Origin: UBA2112 sp964488555
Lineage (GTDB): Bacteria; Patescibacteriota; Saccharimonadia; Saccharimonadales; Saccharimonadaceae
Reading direction: 5' to 3'
Assembly: GCA_964488555.1 (NCBI GenBank)
Contig: CAZAUF010000002.1
Coordinates: forward strand, 62,001 to 126,000
Length of the DNA stretch: 64,000 nucleotides
Below are positions 56,231 through 63,720 of the stretch, piece after piece. A model generated the notes under the pieces. It had not been told where the DNA came from. It was given only the letters and a program-made list of their open reading frames with translations, and did not search any database. The translations under genes were made by a program, and so were the position numbers. Numbering within the stretch: the first letter of the stretch is position 1; the number at the start of each line of letters is the position of its first letter.

Positions 56231-58777
56231 ATGAAACTCGCCAAAGCATACAACCCGCAAGAATTTGAATCCACTGTATACCAGATGTGGGAGAAGTCTG
56301 GCGCGTTCAAGCCAACAGGTAGCGGCGAACCGTATAGCATCGTCATGCCGCCGCCAAATGCGAACGGCAATCTCCATACCGGTCACGCGCTTGGCGACAA
56401 TCTGCAGGATATCCTTATCCGTTACTACCGCATGCAGGGGAGGGATACGCTCTATCTTCCTGGTGCTGATCACGCAGGTTTTGAAACATGGGTTGTTTAC
56501 GAACGAGAACTACAGAAACAAGGTAAGACACGTACGGACTTTACGCGTGACGAACTCTACAAACAGGTGTGGGATTTCGTAGCGGCTCAGCGTGGCAACA
56601 TGGAGAAACAGCTTCGTGCACTTGGCGTCAGTGCCGACTGGGATAGCATGGTCTTCACCCTGGACGAAAAAGTTGTCGCTACCGTGTACGATACGTTCAA
56701 GAAAATGTGGGACGAAGGTCTCATTTACAGAGGTGAGCGCATTGTCAACTACAGCACCAAATACCAAACCAGCTACGCCGATATAGAGGTCAATCACAAG
56801 GTAGAGAAGGGGACTCTGTGGAAAATCGCTTATCCTGTGATTGATCACGTCGCCGAAATCGTAGTGGCGACGACGCGCCCCGAAACGCTGCTTGGCGACA
56901 CGGCTATCGCCGTTCACCCAGAGGACGAGCGGTACAAAAAGCTTATCGGCTCGCACGTCATGGTCCCGCTCACTCAGCGTGAGATTCCTATCGTCGCTGA
57001 CGAACACGTCGATCCAAAATACGGCACCGGAGCCGTGAAGGTTACACCTGCGCATGATCCCAATGACTTCGAAATTGGGCAGCGGCACAACCTCCCGCGC
57101 ATTCAGGTCATTGGCTATGACGGCAGGATGATGAATGTGCCTGATAGGTTCATGGGGCTCGAGGTCGAAGAAGCACGCAAGCAAGTCCTCAAGGCACTCG
57201 AGGCCGAGGAGCTCATGCGTGGCCAAGACGAGATCGAACACTCTGTAGGCTACGACTACAAGAGCGGACTGCCTATCCAGCCCTTGGTCAAGGACCAATG
57301 GTTTATCAAGGTAGAACCATTGGCAAAACGTGCAATTGAAGCAATCGAGAAGGGCGAAGTAAACATTATTCCCGCCAGCCGCAAAAAAGCACTTATCCAG
57401 TATTACGAAAATCTGCATGACTGGAATATCAGCCGTCAAATCGCCTGGGGAATTCCGATTCCTGCCTTCCAAAGTGAAAAAGACCCCAATGACTGGATCT
57501 TTGACACGCGTGTCGATCAAGCAACTATCGATGTAGATGGTACAACATACCACAGAGAAGAAGATACCTTTGATACATGGTTTAGCAGCGGGCAATGGCC
57601 GTTTATCACGATGGACTACTTCAACGATGGCGACCTGGCGCGTTTTTACCCGAACTCCGTCCTTGCCACAGGCGCGGACATCCTCTACCAGTGGGTCGCC
57701 CGCATGATCATGCTGGGGCTCTACGCTACCGACCAAGTGCCGTTCAAAGACGTCTATCTGCACGGACTGGTACTGGATGAAAGGGGACAAAAAATGAGCA
57801 AAAGCAAGGGCAATGTCGTCAATCCAATGACTATCGTCGAGGAGTACGGCTCAGACGCATTGCGCTTGGGTATCATCGGGGCTCGTGGTGCCGCCCAAAA
57901 CCAAGCCTTTAGCAAAGGCAAGGTAGTTGCTGGTCGTAACTTCTGTAACAAGCTGTGGAATATCGCTCGCTATGTCGAGGGAGTTTTGCCAGAAAACTTT
58001 GAGCTAGCGACACCGATCCCAAATAGTCTCGCCGATCACTGGATCGTACGACAGCTCAACGAAACTGCCAAGACGGTCTCTGAACAGATAGAAAACTACC
58101 GTTTCGCTGAAGCAAGCGAGACGGTTTATCACGCCATATGGGATGATGTAGCCGACTGGTATATTGAGGCAAGCAAGAAACAGCCGAACCCACAGCTGCT
58201 CGGCTGGGTGCTCGATACAGCTCTTCGCATCGCACATCCGTTCGCGCCCTTCGTCACCGAAACTATCTGGCAAACGCTCGGCTGGCACGAAGAGCTGCTC
58301 ATCAGTAGTCCATGGCCAACCGAGCTGAAGTACAGCGATATCGCCGCAGGAGAATTCGAGCAGCTACAGGCACTTGTGGCTGAGACCCGCTACGTCTTGA
58401 GTGTGCTGCCAGCTGGCAAAAAGTACTCTATGATTTATCAGCAGGACAGTCTGATTGCAGACAACGCCGATCTGATCGCATGGCTGTCACGACTCGGAGA
58501 AGTTACCCAGGCAGATCAGCCAAAAGGTCTGCGCCTCGCCACGTCAAACAGAGAAGCCTGGCTGGATGTCGACGAAGAGACACTATACGAGCATCAGACA
58601 AACCTGGAGAAGCGTCTGGCCGATGCTCGTGAGCAACAGTTTACCCTGGCGAAACGACTGGAGAATCCACACTATGTTCATCAGGCACCAGAGCATCTGG
58701 TAGAGGAAACTCGTCAGCAGCTAAAGGACAAAAAGGCACTTATCGAACGGCTCGAGCATGAGTTGGAAGTGCTGTAG
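56231..58777 (+). CDS. valS: Valyl-tRNA synthetase
   Basis: Charges tRNA-Val and edits mischarged Thr. HIGH-type PNANGNLHTGHALGDNL at the N-terminus, the CP1 editing domain with TRPETLLGDTAIAVHP, KMSKS in QKMSKSKGNVVNP, and a C-terminal anticodon domain with a coiled end (EHLVEETRQQLKDKKALIERLEH). 848 aa. Leader RNA with a hairpin precedes it. Follows tsaD by 189 nt. Confidence 0.97.
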   Translation: MKLAKAYNPQEFESTVYQMWEKSGAFKPTGSGEPYSIVMPPPNANGNLHTGHALGDNLQDILIRYYRMQGRDTLYLPGADHAGFETWVVYERELQKQGKTRTDFTRDELYKQVWDFVAAQRGNMEKQLRALGVSADWDSMVFTLDEKVVATVYDTFKKMWDEGLIYRGERIVNYSTKYQTSYADIEVNHKVEKGTLWKIAYPVIDHVAEIVVATTRPETLLGDTAIAVHPEDERYKKLIGSHVMVPLTQREIPIVADEHVDPKYGTGAVKVTPAHDPNDFEIGQRHNLPRIQVIGYDGRMMNVPDRFMGLEVEEARKQVLKALEAEELMRGQDEIEHSVGYDYKSGLPIQPLVKDQWFIKVEPLAKRAIEAIEKGEVNIIPASRKKALIQYYENLHDWNISRQIAWGIPIPAFQSEKDPNDWIFDTRVDQATIDVDGTTYHREEDTFDTWFSSGQWPFITMDYFNDGDLARFYPNSVLATGADILYQWVARMIMLGLYATDQVPFKDVYLHGLVLDERGQKMSKSKGNVVNPMTIVEEYGSDALRLGIIGARGAAQNQAFSKGKVVAGRNFCNKLWNIARYVEGVLPENFELATPIPNSLADHWIVRQLNETAKTVSEQIENYRFAEASETVYHAIWDDVADWYIEASKKQPNPQLLGWVLDTALRIAHPFAPFVTETIWQTLGWHEELLISSPWPTELKYSDIAAGEFEQLQALVAETRYVLSVLPAGKKYSMIYQQDSLIADNADLIAWLSRLGEVTQADQPKGLRLATSNREAWLDVDEETLYEHQTNLEKRLADAREQQFTLAKRLENPHYVHQAPEHLVEETRQQLKDKKALIERLEHELEVL

Positions 58778-58798
58778 GGCGTAGGCTAACGCGCCATA

Positions 58799-59122
58799 CT
58801 ACACTGGGTTGGGCCAGATAATGCCACCCGTACCGACATCACCACCGTTTTTCGTGTATCGCTTAGCGAGCTGACGCTTGCGGTCATTTGGCGGCAACAA
58901 GCGTGGCATACCATTGGCAAATACACGCCCCAGAGATCCACGTTCAGAGTGGGTGTGCGGGTCACTCATCTCGAGCATGGCCATACCAGCGACAAACGAC
59001 ACCGCCGTCACTGGAAGCGCGACCTGTAACGCTTGATCGAATTTGGTGTCGTGCACAAGGATACCGATCACCGCTAGGGCGATACTGCTCATGATGATAC
59101 GTTGGAAAAGTGCTTGTAACAT
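58799..59122 (-). CDS. Small membrane protein, 107 aa
   Basis: Two hydrophobic helices (MSSIALAVIGILVHD; VALPVTAVSFVAGMAMLEM), then a His/Ser-rich linker and a basic C-terminus (RLLPPNDRKRQLAKRYTKNGGD). No family recognised. ATG 59122 is chosen; the longer frame from 59149 lies in the leader. Promoter TTGACA (59176-59181), 17 nt, TAATAT (59153-59158). Confidence 0.62.
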   Translation of the reverse strand: MLQALFQRIIMSSIALAVIGILVHDTKFDQALQVALPVTAVSFVAGMAMLEMSDPHTHSERGSLGRVFANGMPRLLPPNDRKRQLAKRYTKNGGDVGTGGIIWPNPV

Positions 59123-59152
59123 GCTTTTTGTTTTTGATGTGATTACCAAAGC

Positions 59153-59181
59153 ATATTAGCATAAGCTTTATAAAATGTCAA
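59153..59181 (-). promoter_or_regulatory. Promoter of the 107-aa membrane protein gene
   Basis: TTGACA, 17-nt spacer, TAATAT on the minus strand, leader about 25 nt. Confidence 0.55.
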
Positions 59182-59213
59182 CTATATGTCACACGATAAC
59201 TGAGGTAAGTACT

Positions 59214-59678
59214 CTACACGTGGTGATACGGGTGCCCACTTACGATCTGTTGAGCACGATAGAGCTGTTCTATCAGGATCAGGCGTACAAGTTGATGAGG
59301 AAACACGAGTGGCGAGAGTGACCATACGAAATCAGCGCGTTGATGCAGACGGTCATCTACACCATAGGCACCACCGATGACAAACGTTACTTTGCGACCA
59401 GCCGTAAACGTCGTATCCAAGAGGCGAGACATCTGAGGCGAATCGATTTCGTCTCCTCGTTCATCGAGTAATATCACGAAATCACGATCGTCCAGCCGCG
59501 AAAGTACACGCTCAGACTCCTCCTGACGCGCTGCAGCGTCGTTTAGCGCGCTGTGTGGCAAAAGTACCCATTCCATACCAAACGGCTTTTTCAGACGATT
59601 CTGATAATGCTTAATGCCATCGACAACCCACGGTTCATGCTTTTTTCCGATAGCGACAATCGAAATAAACGCGCTCAT
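59214..59678 (-). CDS. rlmH: 23S rRNA (pseudouridine1915-N3)-methyltransferase RlmH
   Basis: SPOUT methyltransferase that modifies helix 69 of 23S rRNA. FVIGGAYGVDDRL is the SAM-binding trefoil-knot loop, LSPLVFPHQLVRLILIEQLYRA follows, and HPYHH ends the protein. 154 aa, full length. Starts directly at the HIT-gene stop (59679), so translation is coupled. Confidence 0.94.
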   Translation of the reverse strand: MSAFISIVAIGKKHEPWVVDGIKHYQNRLKKPFGMEWVLLPHSALNDAAARQEESERVLSRLDDRDFVILLDERGDEIDSPQMSRLLDTTFTAGRKVTFVIGGAYGVDDRLHQRADFVWSLSPLVFPHQLVRLILIEQLYRAQQIVSGHPYHHV

Positions 59679-60071
59679 CTACATCGCCAGCTTTTCAGCC
59701 ATAGCCGCCAGTTCTTCATGGTTAGGCTCGGCACTCATATCTGGGCGATTGTAATATTCGGCCACGCGCGCAAATGGAATGAGGTGAATGTGAGCATGAG
59801 GCACGTCGATTCCGATTACCTGCACGCCGACATAGGGGACCACAAGCGTCTTTCGCATGTGAAGCGCGATCTTTTTCGCGCTTGCCTGAAGATGCTGATA
59901 TGTCTCGTCATCCAGATCCCACAGAAATTCCACTTGCTTCTTGGGTATGACCAGTGTGTGACCGGGAACCACAGGATGAATATCCAAGAAAGCATAGGTG
60001 TGTTCGTCTTCATAAATCTTGTGGCTGGGCAATTCGCCGTTGATAATTTTCGTGAAAATCGAATCTTGCAT
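59679..60071 (-). CDS. HIT family protein
   Basis: HIT motif HAHIHLIPF; nucleotide-binding NGELPSHKIYEDE and DIHPVVPGHTLVIPK at the N-terminus. Acts on dinucleotides or AMP-lysine/AMP-ester compounds in the family. 130 aa. TATAAT at 60078-60083 lies 6 nt before the ATG. Co-transcribed with rlmH. Confidence 0.92.
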   Translation of the reverse strand: MQDSIFTKIINGELPSHKIYEDEHTYAFLDIHPVVPGHTLVIPKKQVEFLWDLDDETYQHLQASAKKIALHMRKTLVVPYVGVQVIGIDVPHAHIHLIPFARVAEYYNRPDMSAEPNHEELAAMAEKLAM

Positions 60072-60077
60072 ACTATC

Positions 60078-60083
60078 ATTATA
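60078..60083 (-). promoter_or_regulatory. -10 hexamer of HIT-rlmH, leaderless type
   Basis: TATAAT, 6 nt before ATG 60071. Confidence 0.6.
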
Positions 60084-60138
60084 GCTTATCTCTGTTTAAT
60101 GATTGACTTTTTAAAGTGTTTATGCTAAAATTACTTTG

Positions 60139-60900
60139 ATGAAAAACGCCGGTATACCCATGAACGCCACATATTTCCGCGAATACGGTATGCATCCTGT
60201 CAAGCAGCCCGGCGGTCAAGACTATATCGCGTCATTTCCTAACTGGGATGAAGCTATCCAAACCTTGAAGACAGATTTTCCCAGCGATGGAAATGTTGTA
60301 ACTCCTGAGTACATTACAATGCCCGATAACCTGTTAGATGCTCATGATGCTACCAGCTTGATTGATGAGCGTATCCACGCAGCTGCAGAACTCACCAAGC
60401 ACTCCGACGCAACATTACATCTCGGAACTCCCACTTGGAGACATGACAAAAACGATGAGATCAAGTGGTACAACTCCGTCTTGTCGCTTCGACGTGGCAA
60501 GCTCGCATCCATTACGCACAAGACATCACTTTTACCTGTCGAAAAAAGGCTCGGTATCAGCGAACCAGCAAGAGATCTTCGAACGATGAAAAACGGTAAC
60601 GCCGTGTTAATTTGTGCCGAGTTATTTCTTTACGCACTTGACCCTAAAAATGCCCTCCAGGGTAAAAACGTACGGCAGATATTCGCACCGACCATGTGGG
60701 CAACTCCAGTAGTTGAGGGACAAAATCACTCAGACATTGAAAAGGCAGGTAGCGAAGACGCATACTATAGACAGCAGTTAGAGCGTGCAGTTGGGTCATA
60801 TCTACTTCGAAACATGCCAACTGTACAGCGCGTCATTATTTCCGACAGAGGCAGACCCAACCTATCTCCTTATAACGTGATATATGATCGCCTACAGTGA
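60139..60900 (+). CDS. Nitrilase-superfamily-like protein, 253 aa
   Basis: LHLGTPTWRHDKND, then THKTSLLPVEKRLG with the catalytic-type Lys, then NAVLICAELFLYA with the Cys-x-Glu nucleophile region. This order is that of carbon-nitrogen hydrolases (Glu-Lys-Cys). The first Glu is not clearly assigned, so activity is uncertain. ATG 60139 is chosen since TAAAAT (60126-60131) ends 7 nt upstream; the in-frame TTG at 60136 is less likely. Confidence 0.65.
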   Translation: MKNAGIPMNATYFREYGMHPVKQPGGQDYIASFPNWDEAIQTLKTDFPSDGNVVTPEYITMPDNLLDAHDATSLIDERIHAAAELTKHSDATLHLGTPTWRHDKNDEIKWYNSVLSLRRGKLASITHKTSLLPVEKRLGISEPARDLRTMKNGNAVLICAELFLYALDPKNALQGKNVRQIFAPTMWATPVVEGQNHSDIEKAGSEDAYYRQQLERAVGSYLLRNMPTVQRVIISDRGRPNLSPYNVIYDRLQ

Positions 60901-60947
60901 TCCTTATCTGTTAAAATAGCAGTAGTCACAAACTGATGTGTCTATTA

Positions 60948-61035
60948 GGAGAGGTGCAGGAGTGGTTGAACTGGCCGCTCTCGAAAAGCGGTATGGGGCA
61001 ACTCATCGAGGGTTCGAATCCCTCTCTCTCCGCCA
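60948..61035 (+). tRNA. tRNA-Ser (anticodon CGA)
   Basis: 88 nt with encoded CCA. GGAGAGG pairs with CTCTCC-side acceptor, anticodon loop CTCGAAA, long variable arm, T loop GTTCGAATC. TAAAAT lies about 30 nt upstream. Unlike the two minus-strand tRNA-Ser genes it has no truncated upstream copy. Confidence 0.93.
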
Positions 61036-61036
61036 T

Positions 61037-61073
61037 AAGAAAAAGACCGGGCTTTATGTCCGGTCTTTTTCTT
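61037..61073 (+). terminator. Terminator of tRNA-Ser(CGA)
   Basis: AAGAAAAAGACCGG, 9-nt loop, CCGGTCTTTTTCTT: 14-bp stem with U-rich 3' side directly after CCA. Confidence 0.85.
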
Positions 61074-61107
61074 ATGTTATAGTATAGAGAATATCGGAGG
61101 TCAAACT

Positions 61108-61812
61108 ATGTACGGAGAACGAAACCCCACCAGCGGCAAACAGGAAAGCCTTACCCTTGAAAATCGCGATGAGGCACTCATCGCTACCTATGCGGTCATG
61201 CAGGAGCGAGGTGACGGCATCTTGGACAAGCTGCCTCTTTGGCGCAAAGCGCGCCTCGTGCAGTCACTTGGTAAATGCGCCACAGTACTAGAGAAACCGA
61301 CTGAGTACAGGGGAGACGACGCCGAAACGATCGCCCAGTCGTTGCGTCGTTTCGCCGAAACAGACACATCTCAACTTATACGTTCAGAATCAGCGGGCTT
61401 TAGGGATCGCGCAGCCCAGCTTGCAGCCGACCTGCTGCCCGACGCTGAAAGGGCACAATCTGTCGACGAGACAGCACGCGAGCTGATGGTTGCAGGTCAC
61501 TTAGTCACGTGGAAGTATGACTATGAGCAGCACGCAGCCATCTTTTACGCTCCCAACGATCTGGAGGATACTTCAGCACTACCCGCGCACGTCGCTGGTG
61601 TTCCTGTCATCATCGAGCGGATGGCACGTCCCGACACCGCCGGCTATCGTGGGCCGGGCATTAAAATGCCGTACATCCGCTACGATTGGCAGAGTGACGC
61701 CATGGCTCATGACCTCGAAAACTACACCGCATACGCTTGGCGTACGGCACGAGCAGAAGTCGAAGCCGAGCGAAAAGACAGAATTTACAGAGCGCTTCGC
61801 TGTTCCGTGTAG
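61108..61812 (+). CDS. Hypothetical protein, 234 aa
   Basis: Soluble, mixed charge; helical N-terminal two-thirds (LRRFAETDTSQLIRSESAGFR, RDRAAQLAADLLPDAERAQ), then a beta part with WKYDYEQHAAIFYAPND and a C-terminal Tyr/Arg-rich helix. No family recognised. GGAGG lies about 8 nt before the ATG. Confidence 0.7.
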   Translation: MYGERNPTSGKQESLTLENRDEALIATYAVMQERGDGILDKLPLWRKARLVQSLGKCATVLEKPTEYRGDDAETIAQSLRRFAETDTSQLIRSESAGFRDRAAQLAADLLPDAERAQSVDETARELMVAGHLVTWKYDYEQHAAIFYAPNDLEDTSALPAHVAGVPVIIERMARPDTAGYRGPGIKMPYIRYDWQSDAMAHDLENYTAYAWRTARAEVEAERKDRIYRALRCSV

Positions 61813-61817
61813 CCTCA

Positions 61818-62180
61818 TTAGCCCTGAGGAGGGAAGTCGGCTCTGTCCATTTCCTTGTTGAGTTCACGGCGCTCATCCTGCAGCGCAGAGAAATACGCCA
61901 CTCTTTTGGCATCGGGCAACATATTGGCCCGAAGGTTTATGCTGTCGCGCCTGTCTGCTAGCAGCAGGTAGTCATCTGCTAGATCATCTATGGCACGTTC
62001 ATCGTGATCGCTGATAAAGTTTAGCCGAGCCGCAGCCTTTGCAAGCGCGTTGATGTTTCCAGCCTTAAACTCAACCGCCACCCGTTTGTCAAAGTCACCC
62101 TCTTCGATTCCGAGCGCCATCCACACAAGCGGGTCGGCGTCATCGATTTTGTAATTACTTGTCCTGCGATCAGGGTTCAT
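61818..62180 (-). CDS. Hypothetical protein, 120 aa
   Basis: Starts MNPDRRTSNYKIDDADPLVW; helical, charged, ends RRELNKEMDRADFPPQG. No family recognised. ATG 62180 is chosen as TATACT (62186-62191) ends 5 nt upstream. Confidence 0.62.
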   Translation of the reverse strand: MNPDRRTSNYKIDDADPLVWMALGIEEGDFDKRVAVEFKAGNINALAKAAARLNFISDHDERAIDDLADDYLLLADRRDSINLRANMLPDAKRVAYFSALQDERRELNKEMDRADFPPQG

Positions 62181-62242
62181 AGGTGAGTATATTCTAGCAT
62201 AAATAGTATGAAAATGCAATCGTTTGATACCGTATACCACGT

Positions 62243-62268
62243 AAAACGCCTCACCGATCGGTGAGGCG
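62243..62268 (-). terminator. Terminator of tRNA-Arg(GCG)
   Basis: CGCCTCACC, GATC, GGTGAGGCG, then TTTT on the minus strand, 8 nt after the encoded CCA. Confidence 0.85.
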
Positions 62269-62275
62269 ATTTACT

Positions 62276-62352
62276 TGGTACACCCGACAGGATTCGAACC
62301 TATGGCCTTTGGCTCCGCAAGCCAACGCTCTATCCAGCTGAGCTACGGGTGC
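62276..62352 (-). tRNA. tRNA-Arg (anticodon GCG)
   Basis: 77 nt with encoded CCA. D arm AGCTCAGCTGGATAGAGC with A20-like position, anticodon loop TTGCGGA, T loop GTTCGAATC. Acceptor G1 pairs with T72. Most bacteria read CGN Arg codons with an ACG anticodon edited to ICG; GCG is unusual. Confidence 0.9.
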
Positions 62353-62563
62353 TCGTCGGAACTCACTACACTTGGTCGACTTACTTCGTAAATCTCTCTT
62401 GTTCCGTTGTTCCTCCTCTCGTCTGTTCAAACAGCGCAAAAACAAGTGTTGCGCTTGGTTTGACCAGCCGTGCCAGGCTACGCCTGGATTAGGCACCAGA
62501 TAAGTGTACCATATATTTACAGGGGTGACAAGCCAAAGGTGTTGAGAGAATGCTGGATTTGCA
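62353..62563 (-). other. Long structured leader upstream of tRNA-Arg
   Basis: About 165 nt with hairpins CCAGGC-GTA-GCCTGG and AGCGCAA-loop-TTTGCGCT on the minus strand, after a TACACT hexamer. No ORF. A structured pre-tRNA or a small RNA. Confidence 0.35.
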
Positions 62564-63247
62564 CTAAAGACGGAGGAGTCGCACGATGCGATCCACCGCA
62601 TCCAAATGAAGATCTCTCATGGGGAGACGAGAACCGAGGACATCGACAATTGCTTCGCCAGACTCCTCGGGGAAGTAGACGGTAATTCCTGGCTGGAAGC
62701 GTTGTACAGGGATAAGCATGACAGAAAATTCCTCGCCATCTCGAATAACCCCAAATGACTTGAACGCCGAAAATTTGTGGAGCGTGTTGTCGATCATCAG
62801 ACCGTCATCGGTAAGCGCGTAGGTCAGTTGACGTGGCGGACGACGCGTATACACGATCACCACCAGTGCGATAACCCCGAGCAGAACCGCAAATGACCAT
62901 GAATTCATGAGAAAAATCGACACCGCACCAAGTCCTATGACAATAATCGCAAAAAGTATGAACCAAAGCGCGCCCTTCTCTTGGTGAATATACTCTTGCG
63001 CGACCCAGGTGACCGTCTCTCCAGCCAGCTCACCGCCCTCATCTTCAAGTTCTTGCTCTTCGAATTGATCCGCAAGAGGCTGTGGCTGCTGAGGTACTGC
63101 GCCTGGAGTCGGCTCATCCAGTGCTGCTTGCAGTGCAGCGGGATCGACAGTTGGAGCAGGCTGCTGCGGCAGGGGAGTAACAGGTTGTGGCTGAGCAGAC
63201 TGATTCTGATCAGGCTGGTAGTACCCCTGCTGGTCGTTCGGTTGCAT
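62564..63247 (-). CDS. Membrane protein with Pro/Gln-rich N-terminus, 227 aa
   Basis: Residues 1-75 Gln/Pro rich, acidic helix to about 95, two membrane helices (about 98-118 and 120-140), then a soluble beta domain (ALTDDGLMIDNTLHKFSAFKSFG). PH-domain-like or DUF membrane protein, not identified. ATG 63247 is chosen because TATACT (63254-63259) ends 6 nt upstream. Confidence 0.7.
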   Translation of the reverse strand: MQPNDQQGYYQPDQNQSAQPQPVTPLPQQPAPTVDPAALQAALDEPTPGAVPQQPQPLADQFEEQELEDEGGELAGETVTWVAQEYIHQEKGALWFILFAIIVIGLGAVSIFLMNSWSFAVLLGVIALVVIVYTRRPPRQLTYALTDDGLMIDNTLHKFSAFKSFGVIRDGEEFSVMLIPVQRFQPGITVYFPEESGEAIVDVLGSRLPMRDLHLDAVDRIVRLLRL

Positions 63248-63331
63248 GGTAACAGTATACCATGAGCGTTGTAGAAAAAAATATCGATCAGCTAACAATT
63301 TCTTGCAAAATATGACAAGTATGAGCAAAAC

Positions 63332-63351
63332 AAAAAAGACCCTTTCGGGTC
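63332..63351 (-). terminator. Terminator of tRNA-Ser(GCT)
   Basis: GACCC, GAAA, GGGTC, then TTTTTTG on the minus strand, 9 nt after CCA. Confidence 0.85.
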
Positions 63352-63360
63352 GCTCTTGCT

Positions 63361-63453
63361 TGGCGGAGGAGGGGAGATTCGAACTCCCGCTTCAGGTTTC
63401 CCCGAACTAACGATTTAGCAAACCGTCCCCTTCAGCCACTTGGGTACTCCTCC
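63361..63453 (-). tRNA. tRNA-Ser (anticodon GCT)
   Basis: 93 nt with encoded CCA. GGAGGAG acceptor, anticodon loop TTGCTAA, long variable arm, T loop GTTCGAATC. A 21-nt piece of its 5' part is repeated at 63560-63580, and 14 nt (63423-63436) of its D/anticodon arms are inverted at 63516-63529 in the leader. Confidence 0.93.
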
Positions 63454-63499
63454 GTATTGTTGGTCGGTGTCGCCACGCGACCACTGCACAAAACCCAAA

Positions 63500-63650
63500 T
63501 CTTCCTTACAGTGACGCTGAAGGGGACGGCATCCGTCCAATGATTTGCGTTTCACGCAGCAGCCACTTGGGTACTCCTCCACACCTGACTGAGAGTTACG
63601 TCTTCACGCAGCAGTCACGCTGCCTTTGGCTGTAACTTGGTTGATTATAT
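63500..63650 (-). repeat. Truncated tRNA-Ser(GCT) 5' copy in structured leader
   Basis: 63560-63580 equals 63433-63453 (21 nt: acceptor strand and D arm). Instead of the anticodon arm a small TGCGT-GAA-ACGCA hairpin follows, then GGACGG-ATG-CCGTCC, then 14 nt complementary to the real tRNA. TATAAT lies at 63645 region (minus strand) as a possible -10. Confidence 0.65.
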
Positions 63651-63684
63651 CACAGGATTCAGGGGTGGGCTAGTACTAGGGCTA

Positions 63685-63713
63685 TTGACTTTATGCTTAT
63701 TTTTTGCTATAAT
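63685..63713 (+). promoter_or_regulatory. Strong promoter of the pilin-like gene
   Basis: TTGACT (63685-63690), 17 nt, TATAAT (63708-63713), 7 nt to ATG 63721, leaderless. Confidence 0.75.
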
Positions 63714-63720
63714 AGTAGCA

